In this document: piece after piece, positions 18,808 to 27,548 of the stretch
Position numbering within the stretch: the first letter of the stretch is position 1
Layout of the letters: the number at the start of each line of letters is the position of its first letter
Assembly: GCF_038066715.1 (NCBI RefSeq)
Contig: NZ_JBBUKT010000003.1
Location: 372,001 to 436,000, forward strand
Length of the DNA: 64,000 nucleotides
Origin: Luteolibacter sp. Y139
Lineage (GTDB): Bacteria > Verrucomicrobiota > Verrucomicrobiia > Verrucomicrobiales > Akkermansiaceae
Reading direction: 5' to 3'
Notes under the pieces: generated by a model
Seen by the model: only the letters and a program-made list of their open reading frames with translations
Told to the model about the DNA's origin: nothing
Databases searched by the model: none
Program-made: the position numbers and the translations under genes

Positions 18808-21171
18808 ATGAGAGTTCTCCAAATATTTAACCGCTACTTTCATATTGGCGGTGAAGAACTTGCCGTTGCGCAAATACGGGAGCAACTCGAGGCGGAACAC
18901 GAGGTTTGCGAGATTATATTCGACAGTCGTGACTGGGTCGCCAAGAGGAACTGGGCAGAACGTATGGGTCAGGCATTCCTCATGGCTTGGAATGGGCAGG
19001 CAATTGAGGAAGTCGAGCGAACGATTGAGGATTTTAAGCCAGATATCATTCTCTTGCATAACCTCATGCCCGTCGGATCAACGGGACTCTATTTGCGTTT
19101 GGTCCGTTGTGGCATTCCCCTCATCCATTTCATCCATAATTTCCGCCCCTTTTCAGTAAATGGCTACTGCTGGGGAGGAGGACGCCTGCAACCGGCGGGG
19201 CTGCGGAAAAACTTTATCCCGGAGATTTTGACGGGTGCCTGGCAAGAGTCTCGGTTGCGCACGGCGTGGTATGCCATGCAGCTTTGGTTTTTGCATGCGA
19301 CTGGAAGCTTCTCAAACATCCACGGATGGATCGCGATCTCTCGATTCATGCGCGACACCTTCGTCCAGAGCGGTATCGCGCCGGAGCGAATTGCCGTAAT
19401 TTCCCACGGGTGGGAACCCCGATGCAGCGAAGAAGAGCTTGCCTCCTCTCGGCACTTCCCCGAGGAGCCCTGCTTCCTTTTCTTAGGACGAATCGCAGAG
19501 GAAAAAGGCGTCCGCGTCCTTTTGGACGCTTGGGAAATCCATAAAGCTTCACAGCGGCCAGGGCGCTTGGTTATCGCGGGGGACGGCCCCTTGGCTGAGG
19601 AGATTGGGCAGCGCTGCGAAAAACTTCAACAGGCTACATGTTTGCCTTTCGTTTCCGGCGAAGATAAGCTGGACCTGCTTCGCAATTGCACTGCACTGGT
19701 TGCGCCTTCCGTCTGGTGGGAGCCACTCGGTCTTGTAATTTTCGAGGCATATGACTTCGGTAAGCCTGTCTTGGCCGCGCGCTCCGGGGGCATAGTGGAT
19801 CATGTGGAACATGGTGTCAGTGGCTGGCTGCACGAACCAGGGGATTCCCGAATGTTGGCCAACCACTTTAACGAAGCTTCGAGCAGCCGCTTGCTTTGCG
19901 AACAATTCGGGACCCGCGGGCGCAGCACTCTTCTCCAGCGCAGTCGATCGGAATGGCTGCGGGAGTTCAATACCTTTGCTAGAGAACTCCTAGATCGATT
20001 CCCCCGCAAAGCAGAACTCGGCACTTCCACGCTTTCTCCAAGTTACCGCTCCACTCCGTTGGTGATCGCAATGTATTTGGCCGATCAGAATCCCAAGCTC
20101 GGCCGAAGTCTTGGGATCTCACGAATGACCCAAGTACTACTGAAAGAGCTAGCGTCTCACGAGGCCCTCGAGCTCACCGGTATTTCTTCGCGTTCATCCA
20201 TCCAACTTCCCGAAGGGTCCAATGCCACTGTGATGCCGTGGACGACCCGAGGCCGTTTTGCGCGGGTTATGACTGACCATCTGCATCCGTTATCCTATCT
20301 AGGCCAACGGGCTGATGTTTTCTATTTCCCCAAGGGGTTCCTGCCAAGGCTCTACACGATGTGTTCACCCTCGGTGGTAACCATCCACGATACGATCATC
20401 CAGTACTACGCCGATCATTATCCCAATTGGCGCACGCACATGGAGTACCGGTACTGGGCCAGCATGCTTAGACACACACTACGCCATGCTGATGGTATCC
20501 TAACGATCTCTGAAGCCGCTAAGGGACAGATCCGCGATTTCATGAAGCGCCATGGAATACCGGCCAAGCCGATCACGGTAACCTACGAGCCGTGCCTCTA
20601 CGAAGAGATCCCTCAGCCGAAATTCGTGGCCAAGGACAACTATGTGCTGCACCTGGCGTCACGCGAACCTCACAAACGAACGGCATGGCTGATTCGACTC
20701 TGGGCGGAAGCCTCGGTCCTCCGTCCGGATCTTCCAGTCCTGCATGTGGTGGGCAAGGTGCCGGAAGAAGTCGAGGAATTGACGGCAACCTGCCCGTTGA
20801 TTGTCCGGCTGCCGTTTCTTGATGACGAGGCCCTGCAAAGCCAGTTCGAGAAGGCTCGGGCTCTCGTCTTTCCCTCAGAAATCGAAGGCTTTGGCTTGCC
20901 TGCCGTGGAAGCCTATTTCCTCGGCACCCCTGTTTGCTTCACTCGCGGCACTTCAATCGAAGAGGTGCTTGGCGATGCCTCCTCTTGCGGTGGATTTGAT
21001 TTACAGGAACCGGCGAGCCTCTTCGTTGCACTCAACGAAGTATTGAATCTTTCCTCCGAGCAAGTAAGGAACTGGGGTCTTACTCTGAGAAACAAGTATG
21101 CGTCGCGGGTTGTTGCCAGCCGCATGGTGGAAGTATTCCAGCAAGTTTCCCGTCGCTTCGCCAACCAATGA
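18808..21171 (+). CDS. Tandem double GT4 glycosyltransferase
   Basis: ATG 18808 starts eleven bases after the previous stop and gives 787 residues holding two complete GT-B units. Unit one (about 1-415) runs from MRVLQIFNRYFHIGGEELAV to a donor site with VWWEPLGLVIFEAYDFGKP. Unit two (about 430-787) runs from MYLADQNPKLGRSLGISR through VVTIHDTIIQYY to ALVFPSEIEGFGLPAVEAYFLG, the classic E-x7-E type motif. Two different transferases fused in one chain suggest two consecutive sugar additions. It ends in an ATGA overlap with the DUF268 gene. Confidence 0.87.
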   Translation: MRVLQIFNRYFHIGGEELAVAQIREQLEAEHEVCEIIFDSRDWVAKRNWAERMGQAFLMAWNGQAIEEVERTIEDFKPDIILLHNLMPVGSTGLYLRLVRCGIPLIHFIHNFRPFSVNGYCWGGGRLQPAGLRKNFIPEILTGAWQESRLRTAWYAMQLWFLHATGSFSNIHGWIAISRFMRDTFVQSGIAPERIAVISHGWEPRCSEEELASSRHFPEEPCFLFLGRIAEEKGVRVLLDAWEIHKASQRPGRLVIAGDGPLAEEIGQRCEKLQQATCLPFVSGEDKLDLLRNCTALVAPSVWWEPLGLVIFEAYDFGKPVLAARSGGIVDHVEHGVSGWLHEPGDSRMLANHFNEASSSRLLCEQFGTRGRSTLLQRSRSEWLREFNTFARELLDRFPRKAELGTSTLSPSYRSTPLVIAMYLADQNPKLGRSLGISRMTQVLLKELASHEALELTGISSRSSIQLPEGSNATVMPWTTRGRFARVMTDHLHPLSYLGQRADVFYFPKGFLPRLYTMCSPSVVTIHDTIIQYYADHYPNWRTHMEYRYWASMLRHTLRHADGILTISEAAKGQIRDFMKRHGIPAKPITVTYEPCLYEEIPQPKFVAKDNYVLHLASREPHKRTAWLIRLWAEASVLRPDLPVLHVVGKVPEEVEELTATCPLIVRLPFLDDEALQSQFEKARALVFPSEIEGFGLPAVEAYFLGTPVCFTRGTSIEEVLGDASSCGGFDLQEPASLFVALNEVLNLSSEQVRNWGLTLRNKYASRVVASRMVEVFQQVSRRFANQ

Positions 21172-21941
21172 TCCGGCCCGTTCTCAGAGCCGTCGGCTTC
21201 AATTTCCGGCGCATTCCCGCCGCCTTTTCCGGTTGGCAGCGCTTCGCGCGCGATCGGGATGAATTTCTCGGCATGCCAGGGGCCGACCGCCTTCCGCGGG
21301 GCAGGGATCTTCCAATGCTCGCGGAGTTCGGTGAATCGTCTGGTGATTTAGGCGCTTACTTTTTCCAAGACCTTGAAGTCGCTCGCTGGATTCTAACGGA
21401 TCAACCCCAGAGGCATGTGGATGTCGGGTCTCGTCTTGACGGCTTTATCGGTCACTTGGCCGTGTTCCGGGAAGTTGATGTTCTCGATATACGGCCGCAA
21501 CCACTGCCTGTGCCGAATGTGCATTTCCATCAGATTGATCTGACGATCGAATTGCCTATGGAATGGACTGCCTGCACGGATTCTCTGTCGTGCCTTCACA
21601 CCATCGAGCATTTCGGCCTCGGTCGTTATGGCGACGCCGTAGATCCATTAGGTCATCTGAAGGGTTTGGAGCAGCTCAAGCGAATGGTGAAGCCCGGAGG
21701 ACTCTTCTACCTCTCGACCCCGATCGGTCCGGAACGCGTTGAGTTCAACGCGCACCGCATCTTTGCAGCATCTACGGTGATCGAGTGGTTCGACGATGGT
21801 TGGAGCATCGAACGCTTTGCGGTGGTGGACGATGCGTCGCGTCTTCATTCACCAGTCGATTGGCGTTCTGCGGAAGCCGCGAATCACTTCGGCTGCCAAG
21901 CTGGCACCGGCATCCTTTGCGCGCGCCGTACCCTGCCGTGA
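21168..21941 (+). CDS. DUF268 family protein (methyltransferase-like)
   Basis: The start overlaps the previous stop (ATGA, 21168-21171). The 257-residue protein matches the DUF268 pattern: a VDVGSRLDGFIGHLA block near residues 85-99, then SLSCLHTIEHFGLGRYGD, and a GGLFYLSTPIG strand near 180. This looks like a methyltransferase-type Rossmann fold. DUF268 proteins are frequent in polysaccharide loci but their chemistry is not established to my knowledge. It ends in a GTGA overlap with a sugar O-methyltransferase, which favours a shared modification step. Confidence 0.75.
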   Translation: MIRPVLRAVGFNFRRIPAAFSGWQRFARDRDEFLGMPGADRLPRGRDLPMLAEFGESSGDLGAYFFQDLEVARWILTDQPQRHVDVGSRLDGFIGHLAVFREVDVLDIRPQPLPVPNVHFHQIDLTIELPMEWTACTDSLSCLHTIEHFGLGRYGDAVDPLGHLKGLEQLKRMVKPGGLFYLSTPIGPERVEFNAHRIFAASTVIEWFDDGWSIERFAVVDDASRLHSPVDWRSAEAANHFGCQAGTGILCARRTLP

Positions 21942-22834
21942 AACGACTTTTGATCGACCGGTTGCATGATCGCATTTGGAAGGAGGCCAGCGGCTGGATG
22001 ACCGTGGAGAGCCTCTCAAACACTGGCGGTACCGGGAGCCGCGGCAGTGTTTCTGGCACCATGGCATGGCCGGCGGCGTGCTCTGCCTTGGCCAATCAAG
22101 AACGAGACAGTCGCAATTTCCGCCGCGAGCGAGCCGTTCGGGAAGTAGTTGAAACACTGGGCCCGAGTGACGGCCGCCATCATGCGAGGTGCATCAGCAA
22201 AAGCGCACCAGAACTCTTGGAGGATCCCCACGTGCGTGCTGTCGATGCGTGGGGTGATCCCATACGTTGGCCCCGTTTTCTCTTGGGAACCCCTACACCC
22301 TTCAGCCCCACGACGCTGCGCTATCTCTCCCATGCGCTGTGGCTCCGCGAGAAGGGCTTTATTGAGCCACGTGGAACTGTCGTAGAAATTGGCGTGGGGT
22401 TCGGCGGACTGGCGGCAATGAACGCGATCGTATCCGAAACACGAACAGTCCTCGTCGATCTACCTGCGGTAACTCAAGCCGCTCTTCGCACAATGGAAGA
22501 AATCGGCCTAGCTGAGTTCACGATTTCTGCCGGAGAAAGCGACCTGCGGGGCGAGTATTGCGTCGTTTCCAACTACGCCTTCACCGAGTTGACGACCGAC
22601 CTTCAAGATCACTACATCGACCGCTACCTACGCAGGTCGTCATCGGGCATGATCGTCAGCAACGCAAACATCTTCTCCCGCTCGATTGGGGGGCGGAACG
22701 ACGAAGCTCTTGTCTCCGCACTGCGGGCGGCAGGGATTCCTGCGCAGCTCGATCGCCAGAACAGCCTGTTAGGCCCCAGCGATCACCTCGCCGGAGTCGC
22801 GCTCATCACCTGGAAAAAAACCGCCTCTCCATGA
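21938..22834 (+). CDS. Putative sugar O-methyltransferase
   Basis: GTG 21938 overlaps the upstream stop (GTGA); an open frame extending to 21785 lies in the preceding gene and is rejected. The 298-residue protein has the SAM-binding motif TVVEIGVGFGGLAAM, followed by RTVLVDLPAVTQAAL, and a characteristic EYCVVSNYAFTEL with YIDRYLRRSSSGMIVSN. This arrangement matches the family annotated as putative sugar O-methyltransferase (NanM-like). It would methylate a hydroxyl of a saccharide during repeat-unit assembly. It ends in an ATGA overlap with the fucosyltransferase gene. Confidence 0.75.
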   Translation: MKRLLIDRLHDRIWKEASGWMTVESLSNTGGTGSRGSVSGTMAWPAACSALANQERDSRNFRRERAVREVVETLGPSDGRHHARCISKSAPELLEDPHVRAVDAWGDPIRWPRFLLGTPTPFSPTTLRYLSHALWLREKGFIEPRGTVVEIGVGFGGLAAMNAIVSETRTVLVDLPAVTQAALRTMEEIGLAEFTISAGESDLRGEYCVVSNYAFTELTTDLQDHYIDRYLRRSSSGMIVSNANIFSRSIGGRNDEALVSALRAAGIPAQLDRQNSLLGPSDHLAGVALITWKKTASP

Positions 22835-23685
22835 TCCGCATCGTCCTGCTTGGCCGCAGCGGCAATCACCTCTTCCAATATGCTTTCGGGCGGGTGCTTG
22901 CGAAGCGCCACGGCGTGCCCCTCGTTTTGGATTGTTCCTGGTTCAATTCCGCCGGATGGCGCGAGGTCTCACATTTATTGCGGCTTCCGCTGCGAGCCAA
23001 GGTCACGAGGCGTGCATCCCTTGCGGCACGCGCGCTCCTGAGGCTCACCGGCAGACACTATTGGGAATATCGCGGTCTGCCGGTGGTTCGGGAACCCGAG
23101 CTTAATCAAGCCTTCCATCCCGATCTCCTCGATGCGCCCGCGGATTGCGTGGTGCGCGGGTACTTCCAGTCCTACAAATATTTTGTCTCGATTGAGGAGG
23201 AACTGAGGAGCGAGCTGCTTGGCTTGTTAGAAAACGTGGTGCCGGAGAAGAGTTCCTCCTCGACCCAGGTGGCGGTCCATGTCCGGCGCACCGATTTCCT
23301 GAAACACGCTGCATTCCAAGTCTGCGACCTCGGCTACTACCGGCAGTCCATGGAGAGGATGCGCGACCTGGTACCCGGCGCGCACTTCACGATCTTTTCG
23401 GACGATCGCGCCTGGTGCTTGCAGAATCTGAATGGGCCGGACATTCAGGTTGCCTCGCCACCGGATCCCGCACGCGGGCCGCTCACTGACTTGGCAAGGA
23501 TGAGCCGCGCCAATCACCACATCATCGCCAATAGCAGCTACTCCTGGTGGGCCGCCTGGCTGGGAAAAAAGGAAGGCCAGCGGGTTCTAATGCCCGACGC
23601 CTGGTTCCGCGGTGACATCCACGCGCCCATCGAGGACAAGTGCTGTCCTGGCTGGGAACTGGTTCCGACAACTTCCGCTTCTTGA
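22831..23685 (+). CDS. GT11 alpha-1,2-fucosyltransferase-like protein
   Basis: ATG 22831 overlaps the previous stop. The 284-residue protein shows all GT11 landmarks: LGRSGNHLFQYAFGRVLA at the N-terminus, VAVHVRRTDFL in the middle (the HxRxxD nucleotide-binding motif) and NSSYSWWAAWLG near the C-terminus. GT11 enzymes add L-fucose, or sometimes galactose, in alpha-1,2 linkage. No GDP-fucose synthesis genes are seen in the window. It lies at the point where GC content rises along the locus. The gene after it (23700) starts 14 bases past its stop. Confidence 0.85.
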   Translation: MIRIVLLGRSGNHLFQYAFGRVLAKRHGVPLVLDCSWFNSAGWREVSHLLRLPLRAKVTRRASLAARALLRLTGRHYWEYRGLPVVREPELNQAFHPDLLDAPADCVVRGYFQSYKYFVSIEEELRSELLGLLENVVPEKSSSSTQVAVHVRRTDFLKHAAFQVCDLGYYRQSMERMRDLVPGAHFTIFSDDRAWCLQNLNGPDIQVASPPDPARGPLTDLARMSRANHHIIANSSYSWWAAWLGKKEGQRVLMPDAWFRGDIHAPIEDKCCPGWELVPTTSAS

Positions 23686-23699
23686 GTTCGCATTCCCCC

Positions 23700-24446
23700 A
23701 TGCGGTTGAGCATCATCATTCCTGTTTTCAACGAGGTAGCCCTCGTCACCACCTTGCTGGAAAAAGTCGTAGCCCTAGAGCTCGACGACGGCATGGCGAA
23801 AGAAATCGTGATCGTGGACGATGGATCCACGGACGGAACGTTGGAAGTGCTTCACGCCTTTCACACCGCTCATCCCGAGACGCGGCTATTGGTCCACGAG
23901 AAGAATAGCGGAAAGGGCGCGGCCGTTCGCACCGGCATGCAAGCGGCACAGGGCGACATCTTCATCATTCAGGATGCCGATCTGGAGTACGATCCCGAAG
24001 ACATCCGCGAAGTAGTAAGACCCGTCGTCACCGGTCAGGCTTCAGTCGTGTATGGCTCACGAATCTTGCGTGAAAAGGCCCTCGGCCGCTCGGGTGTGCT
24101 CGGCTTGGTGACCGGAAAGCACCCCCACTCCTACGTCCTCGCCTATCTCGGCGGCGTGACCATCACCCAGTGGATCAATCTGATCACCGGTGCCTGCCTA
24201 ACAGACGAGCCGACCTGCTATAAAAGCTTCCGCCGCGCCGCGCTCGAAGGCATCGAGATCGATTCCGATGATTTCGCCTGGGAGCCGGAAATCACGGTGA
24301 AGCTGCTCCTGCGCGGCATCGAAATCCGCGAAGTGCCCATCGCCTATCACCCGCGCAAGAACCGCGACGGGAAGAAGATCAATTGGCGGGACGGCGTGAA
24401 GGCGTTGTGGACCGCGGGAAAATATCGCTTTCGAAAATCCTCGTGA
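23700..24446 (+). CDS. DPM1-like GT2 polyprenyl-phosphate glycosyltransferase
   Basis: ATG 23700 gives 248 residues: MRLSIIIPVFNEVALV, IVIVDDGSTDGTL, NSGKGAAVRTGMQAAQGD and IIQDADLEYDPEDI, the complete GT-A signature of dolichyl/undecaprenyl-phosphate mannosyl- or glucosyltransferases. There is no strong membrane domain beyond one mildly hydrophobic segment near 145-165. The family loads a sugar on a polyprenyl phosphate for use outside the membrane. The next gene encodes a large polytopic protein and overlaps it by GTGA, so the pair probably supply and transfer a lipid-linked sugar. Confidence 0.86.
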   Translation: MRLSIIIPVFNEVALVTTLLEKVVALELDDGMAKEIVIVDDGSTDGTLEVLHAFHTAHPETRLLVHEKNSGKGAAVRTGMQAAQGDIFIIQDADLEYDPEDIREVVRPVVTGQASVVYGSRILREKALGRSGVLGLVTGKHPHSYVLAYLGGVTITQWINLITGACLTDEPTCYKSFRRAALEGIEIDSDDFAWEPEITVKLLLRGIEIREVPIAYHPRKNRDGKKINWRDGVKALWTAGKYRFRKSS

Positions 24447-26770
24447 GTCCTTCTTCAAAGGGAACCCTGCTCGGCCTGGCCCTCTGCCTCGCCGTAGTCC
24501 TGGCATGGTTTTCCCCATGGTGGGCGGGCGGCCTGAAGCTCGCGCCGCTCGACCTGCAGAATGAGATGATGTCGCCGTGGCGGCAGGCGGACGAGTCCGG
24601 GCATGCGAAAAATCACATCGTATCCGATGGCGTGGACCAGTACCTCGTCTATCGCATGGTCGCCGCGGCCAATTATGCCCGCGAGGGCGAGTTGGCGTGG
24701 AGCAGCCTCACCTACGGCGGTACGGAGCAGTACGCCAATACCATGGCGCTCTACTTCGACTGGACCATGCAGCTCCATCGCTGGTTCGACTTCTGGACCG
24801 CATGGCACCTCGGCCTGTTAGGGCAAGTGCTGCTCGCCGCGTGTGGCATGTTCCTTTTCCTGCGCGGGCGCGGGGCTAACGTCGTGTGGTCGGTTTGCGG
24901 TGCGGTCGCCTATGCGGCGAATTCCCAATTCGTCACCTGGATCTACCACCGTTGGGCGCTCGGTGCCTTCTGCTGGGTGCCATGGATCCTGTGGGCCATC
25001 GACGCGCGACGCCGCGGGATGAAAGGTGCATGGTCGTTGGTCCCGCTATTCATCGGATTGGCGTTTCTCGGCGGCACGCTCCAGCACGCGGCCTTGGTTG
25101 CGCTGGTCGTGGCAGCAGCCTGGGCAGCGGAAGCGGTGACCGCGAAGCGGGATTGGGGAAAGCAATCGCGCCTCCTCGGCAACTACGCCGCATGGGGACT
25201 GTTAGGCACCGGCCTGGCGGCAATGATGCTTCTACCCTGTGCCGATGCATTCGCGATCAGCAGCCGCTTGGGAATGCACACTGGCATGCATGGCCATGCC
25301 GAAATGGGTGTCTACCCGCAGGGCTGGCTGCAGCCCTTCTTCAATCTCGCCGCCTATCCCTTCCAGGTATTCCCTTCGTTGCTCGGCCGGTGCAATTCGG
25401 TCGATGTGCTGAAGCTCTTCAAGAGCGAGCTCTTCTACATCGCCTACTTCGGATCTCTGCCGGTTATCGTGGCCTTCCTTGCCCCGTTCCGCCGGGACCT
25501 GCCGCCGTTGGCGCGGATCCTCGTGATCATCGGCTTGGTCTTGCCGCTCACACCCTTGGTGCGACTCCTGTATCAACGCCTCTTCCTGCTATTCATCGTC
25601 GGCGGGATTCTTGCCTTCGTCCACCTGATGCAGACGGCCACGCGGGAAACGCGGCTGCGCTTGTTCCGCTGGACAGCGTGGACCGGCGGTATCGCCATCG
25701 GTGCGTGGTTCTTGCTAAGTGTGGGCCTCACCGTCACCCATGATCGCTGGGCAGGCCCCTTGCAGGCCAAGATCACGGCCATGGGCTACGACAGTAGCTT
25801 CGGTCACTTCCGGTCGTGGATCGAAAGCCGGGCGGATCACTTCATCGGTGATCTCTTCATCTGGAGTCCGCAGCAAGCGCTCCCGCTGCTGTTCGCCATT
25901 CTGGCAATCGCCGGACTGCGTGCCACAGCCAGCCTCACACCACGATGGCGCCAAGCCGGCAGCGTGATGGTGGCGGTAGCGGTCTTCGCCGAAGTGACTC
26001 TGTTCGCCACGCGCTGGATCGTCTGGTCGGATGAAAAACGCTATCCGCTCTTTCCCGAAACGCCGGAGTCGCAGGTGCTCCACAAGGAAGTGGGCAGCCA
26101 GGGCCGCGTCGCCAGCATCATCCATCCGACCGCCCACATGGCGATCACACCCTTCGTGCCGAACACCCTCTCGGCCTACGGCATCGCCACCATCCACGGC
26201 TACGATAGCATCCTGCCGAATGGCATGTCGCTCGTCGCCGACCGCACCAAGGACCCCGAAATTCTCGGCCGCTACGGTGTCACCCATCTGATCACATTCC
26301 CGGATAACCCCGACGTTCCGGCCGCCTGGCAACCCGTGTGGAAAAGCCCGTCGATGCAACTTTTCAAAAATCCCCAAGCGGTCCCCCGCTACGTCGGCTT
26401 CCGGGATCATGATGCGCTCATGAAGTTCCTCCAAACCGGTGACCGCACCCAGTACATCGCACTGGAGGAAACACTCGGCCACGAGAACAGCCGCGAACTA
26501 AACGTTCGTGACTCATCCTGGCTCAGAGTCGCGGAGAATTATTCTCCTGGCTGGGAATTTCTCACGGATAGCAATTGGAAGCCGGTCGAACGTGCGACCG
26601 ATGGCACGATGATCCTGCCACTCGGCGACCATGCAGCCCATGTTTCGATGCGCTACCGGCCCCCTCTCCGGTCACGCGGCTTGGCCATTTCCGGAATATC
26701 CCTGATTGCTTGCCTCGGGATTCCTCTTTTCGGAAAGAAGCGATCCATCGGCATTCCAGCCGCATCGTGA
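24443..26770 (+). CDS. Large polytopic membrane protein, YfhO-like
   Basis: GTG 24443 overlaps the upstream stop (GTGA), giving about 775 residues with ten or more membrane segments and a C-terminal soluble part (about 560-740). The first outer loop reads APLDLQNEMMSPWRQ then SDGVDQYLVYRMVAA, and a later one has SLTYGGTEQYANTM. These features resemble YfhO and GT-C-fold proteins, which use polyprenyl-linked sugars outside the membrane. Coupling to a DPM1-like gene supports a lipid-linked sugar transferase. Exact family membership is moderately certain. Confidence 0.6.
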   Translation: MSPSSKGTLLGLALCLAVVLAWFSPWWAGGLKLAPLDLQNEMMSPWRQADESGHAKNHIVSDGVDQYLVYRMVAAANYAREGELAWSSLTYGGTEQYANTMALYFDWTMQLHRWFDFWTAWHLGLLGQVLLAACGMFLFLRGRGANVVWSVCGAVAYAANSQFVTWIYHRWALGAFCWVPWILWAIDARRRGMKGAWSLVPLFIGLAFLGGTLQHAALVALVVAAAWAAEAVTAKRDWGKQSRLLGNYAAWGLLGTGLAAMMLLPCADAFAISSRLGMHTGMHGHAEMGVYPQGWLQPFFNLAAYPFQVFPSLLGRCNSVDVLKLFKSELFYIAYFGSLPVIVAFLAPFRRDLPPLARILVIIGLVLPLTPLVRLLYQRLFLLFIVGGILAFVHLMQTATRETRLRLFRWTAWTGGIAIGAWFLLSVGLTVTHDRWAGPLQAKITAMGYDSSFGHFRSWIESRADHFIGDLFIWSPQQALPLLFAILAIAGLRATASLTPRWRQAGSVMVAVAVFAEVTLFATRWIVWSDEKRYPLFPETPESQVLHKEVGSQGRVASIIHPTAHMAITPFVPNTLSAYGIATIHGYDSILPNGMSLVADRTKDPEILGRYGVTHLITFPDNPDVPAAWQPVWKSPSMQLFKNPQAVPRYVGFRDHDALMKFLQTGDRTQYIALEETLGHENSRELNVRDSSWLRVAENYSPGWEFLTDSNWKPVERATDGTMILPLGDHAAHVSMRYRPPLRSRGLAISGISLIACLGIPLFGKKRSIGIPAAS

Positions 26771-26800
26771 CCCCGGCGACGCAGCCCGTTTTCGCATGCC

Positions 26801-27547
26801 ATGAGCGTCCAGCTTTCCCATCCTGCTCCACCCTTCAATCCGAAGGCTGAAGCAATGCTCTCTGCCATCGGCGGCTTCCCGATTTCGGATCGCCAGCTAT
26901 TTCTCGCCGGCTACTCCGAACTCTGCCGGGTCGATCTAACAGACCGGCATGCCGTCGAAATCTGCGGCGCTTCGGGAAAGCTTGCCGCGGCGGTAGCACG
27001 GACATTTCCCGGAGCGAGGGTAACGGGCTTGGACCTGTGGGCGCCGTCCGGACCGGAGCCCGAGGAGTGGAAGTGCACGCTGCCAGGACTCGAACTGATC
27101 GTGGGCGACGCTTTCGACCTCTCTGCTTTTCCCGCGGAATCCGTGGACCTGGTCTGGGGCCAGGCGGCACTCCATCATTTATCCCACGATCTCGACACGC
27201 TATGCCGCGAGGTCACCCGCATCCTCAAGCCGGGTGGCCGACTCGTGTTCGTCTTCGAGCCGATGGGCCACAATCTTGCGGTCGCCGCCATCCGCGCCAT
27301 GCGGATGGCGGTCCATGAGATGGGGGACGAGAGCAATCTTTACATCTCCCAGTTCAAGCGGATGTCGGCTTTCTTCTCCACCTGCGAAGTCCAGATGTTC
27401 AACCTGCTGGGCTATCCCGTGAAAGCGCTCTCGGATCGCTTCGGCGGCATCTCCCATCTGGTGCACGAACTGGACGCCCGCTTGTTCGGAATGTTTCCGC
27501 GGCTCTTGCGTTACGGTGCGAACGCCAATGTCATTCTCACCAAGTGA
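26801..27547 (+). CDS. Class I SAM-dependent methyltransferase
   Basis: The 248-residue protein has a SAM-binding motif, AVEICGASGKLAAAVA, an acidic GLDLWAP strand, and a post-motif block DLVWGQAALHHLSHD followed by ILKPGGRLVFVFEP. The order is that of small-molecule methyltransferases of the UbiE type. The glycine motif (EICGASGK) departs from the usual GxGxG pattern. Its position between the membrane transferase and a glycosyltransferase implies a polysaccharide-related substrate. It has no membrane segment. Confidence 0.75.
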   Translation: MSVQLSHPAPPFNPKAEAMLSAIGGFPISDRQLFLAGYSELCRVDLTDRHAVEICGASGKLAAAVARTFPGARVTGLDLWAPSGPEPEEWKCTLPGLELIVGDAFDLSAFPAESVDLVWGQAALHHLSHDLDTLCREVTRILKPGGRLVFVFEPMGHNLAVAAIRAMRMAVHEMGDESNLYISQFKRMSAFFSTCEVQMFNLLGYPVKALSDRFGGISHLVHELDARLFGMFPRLLRYGANANVILTK

Positions 27548-27548
27548 C

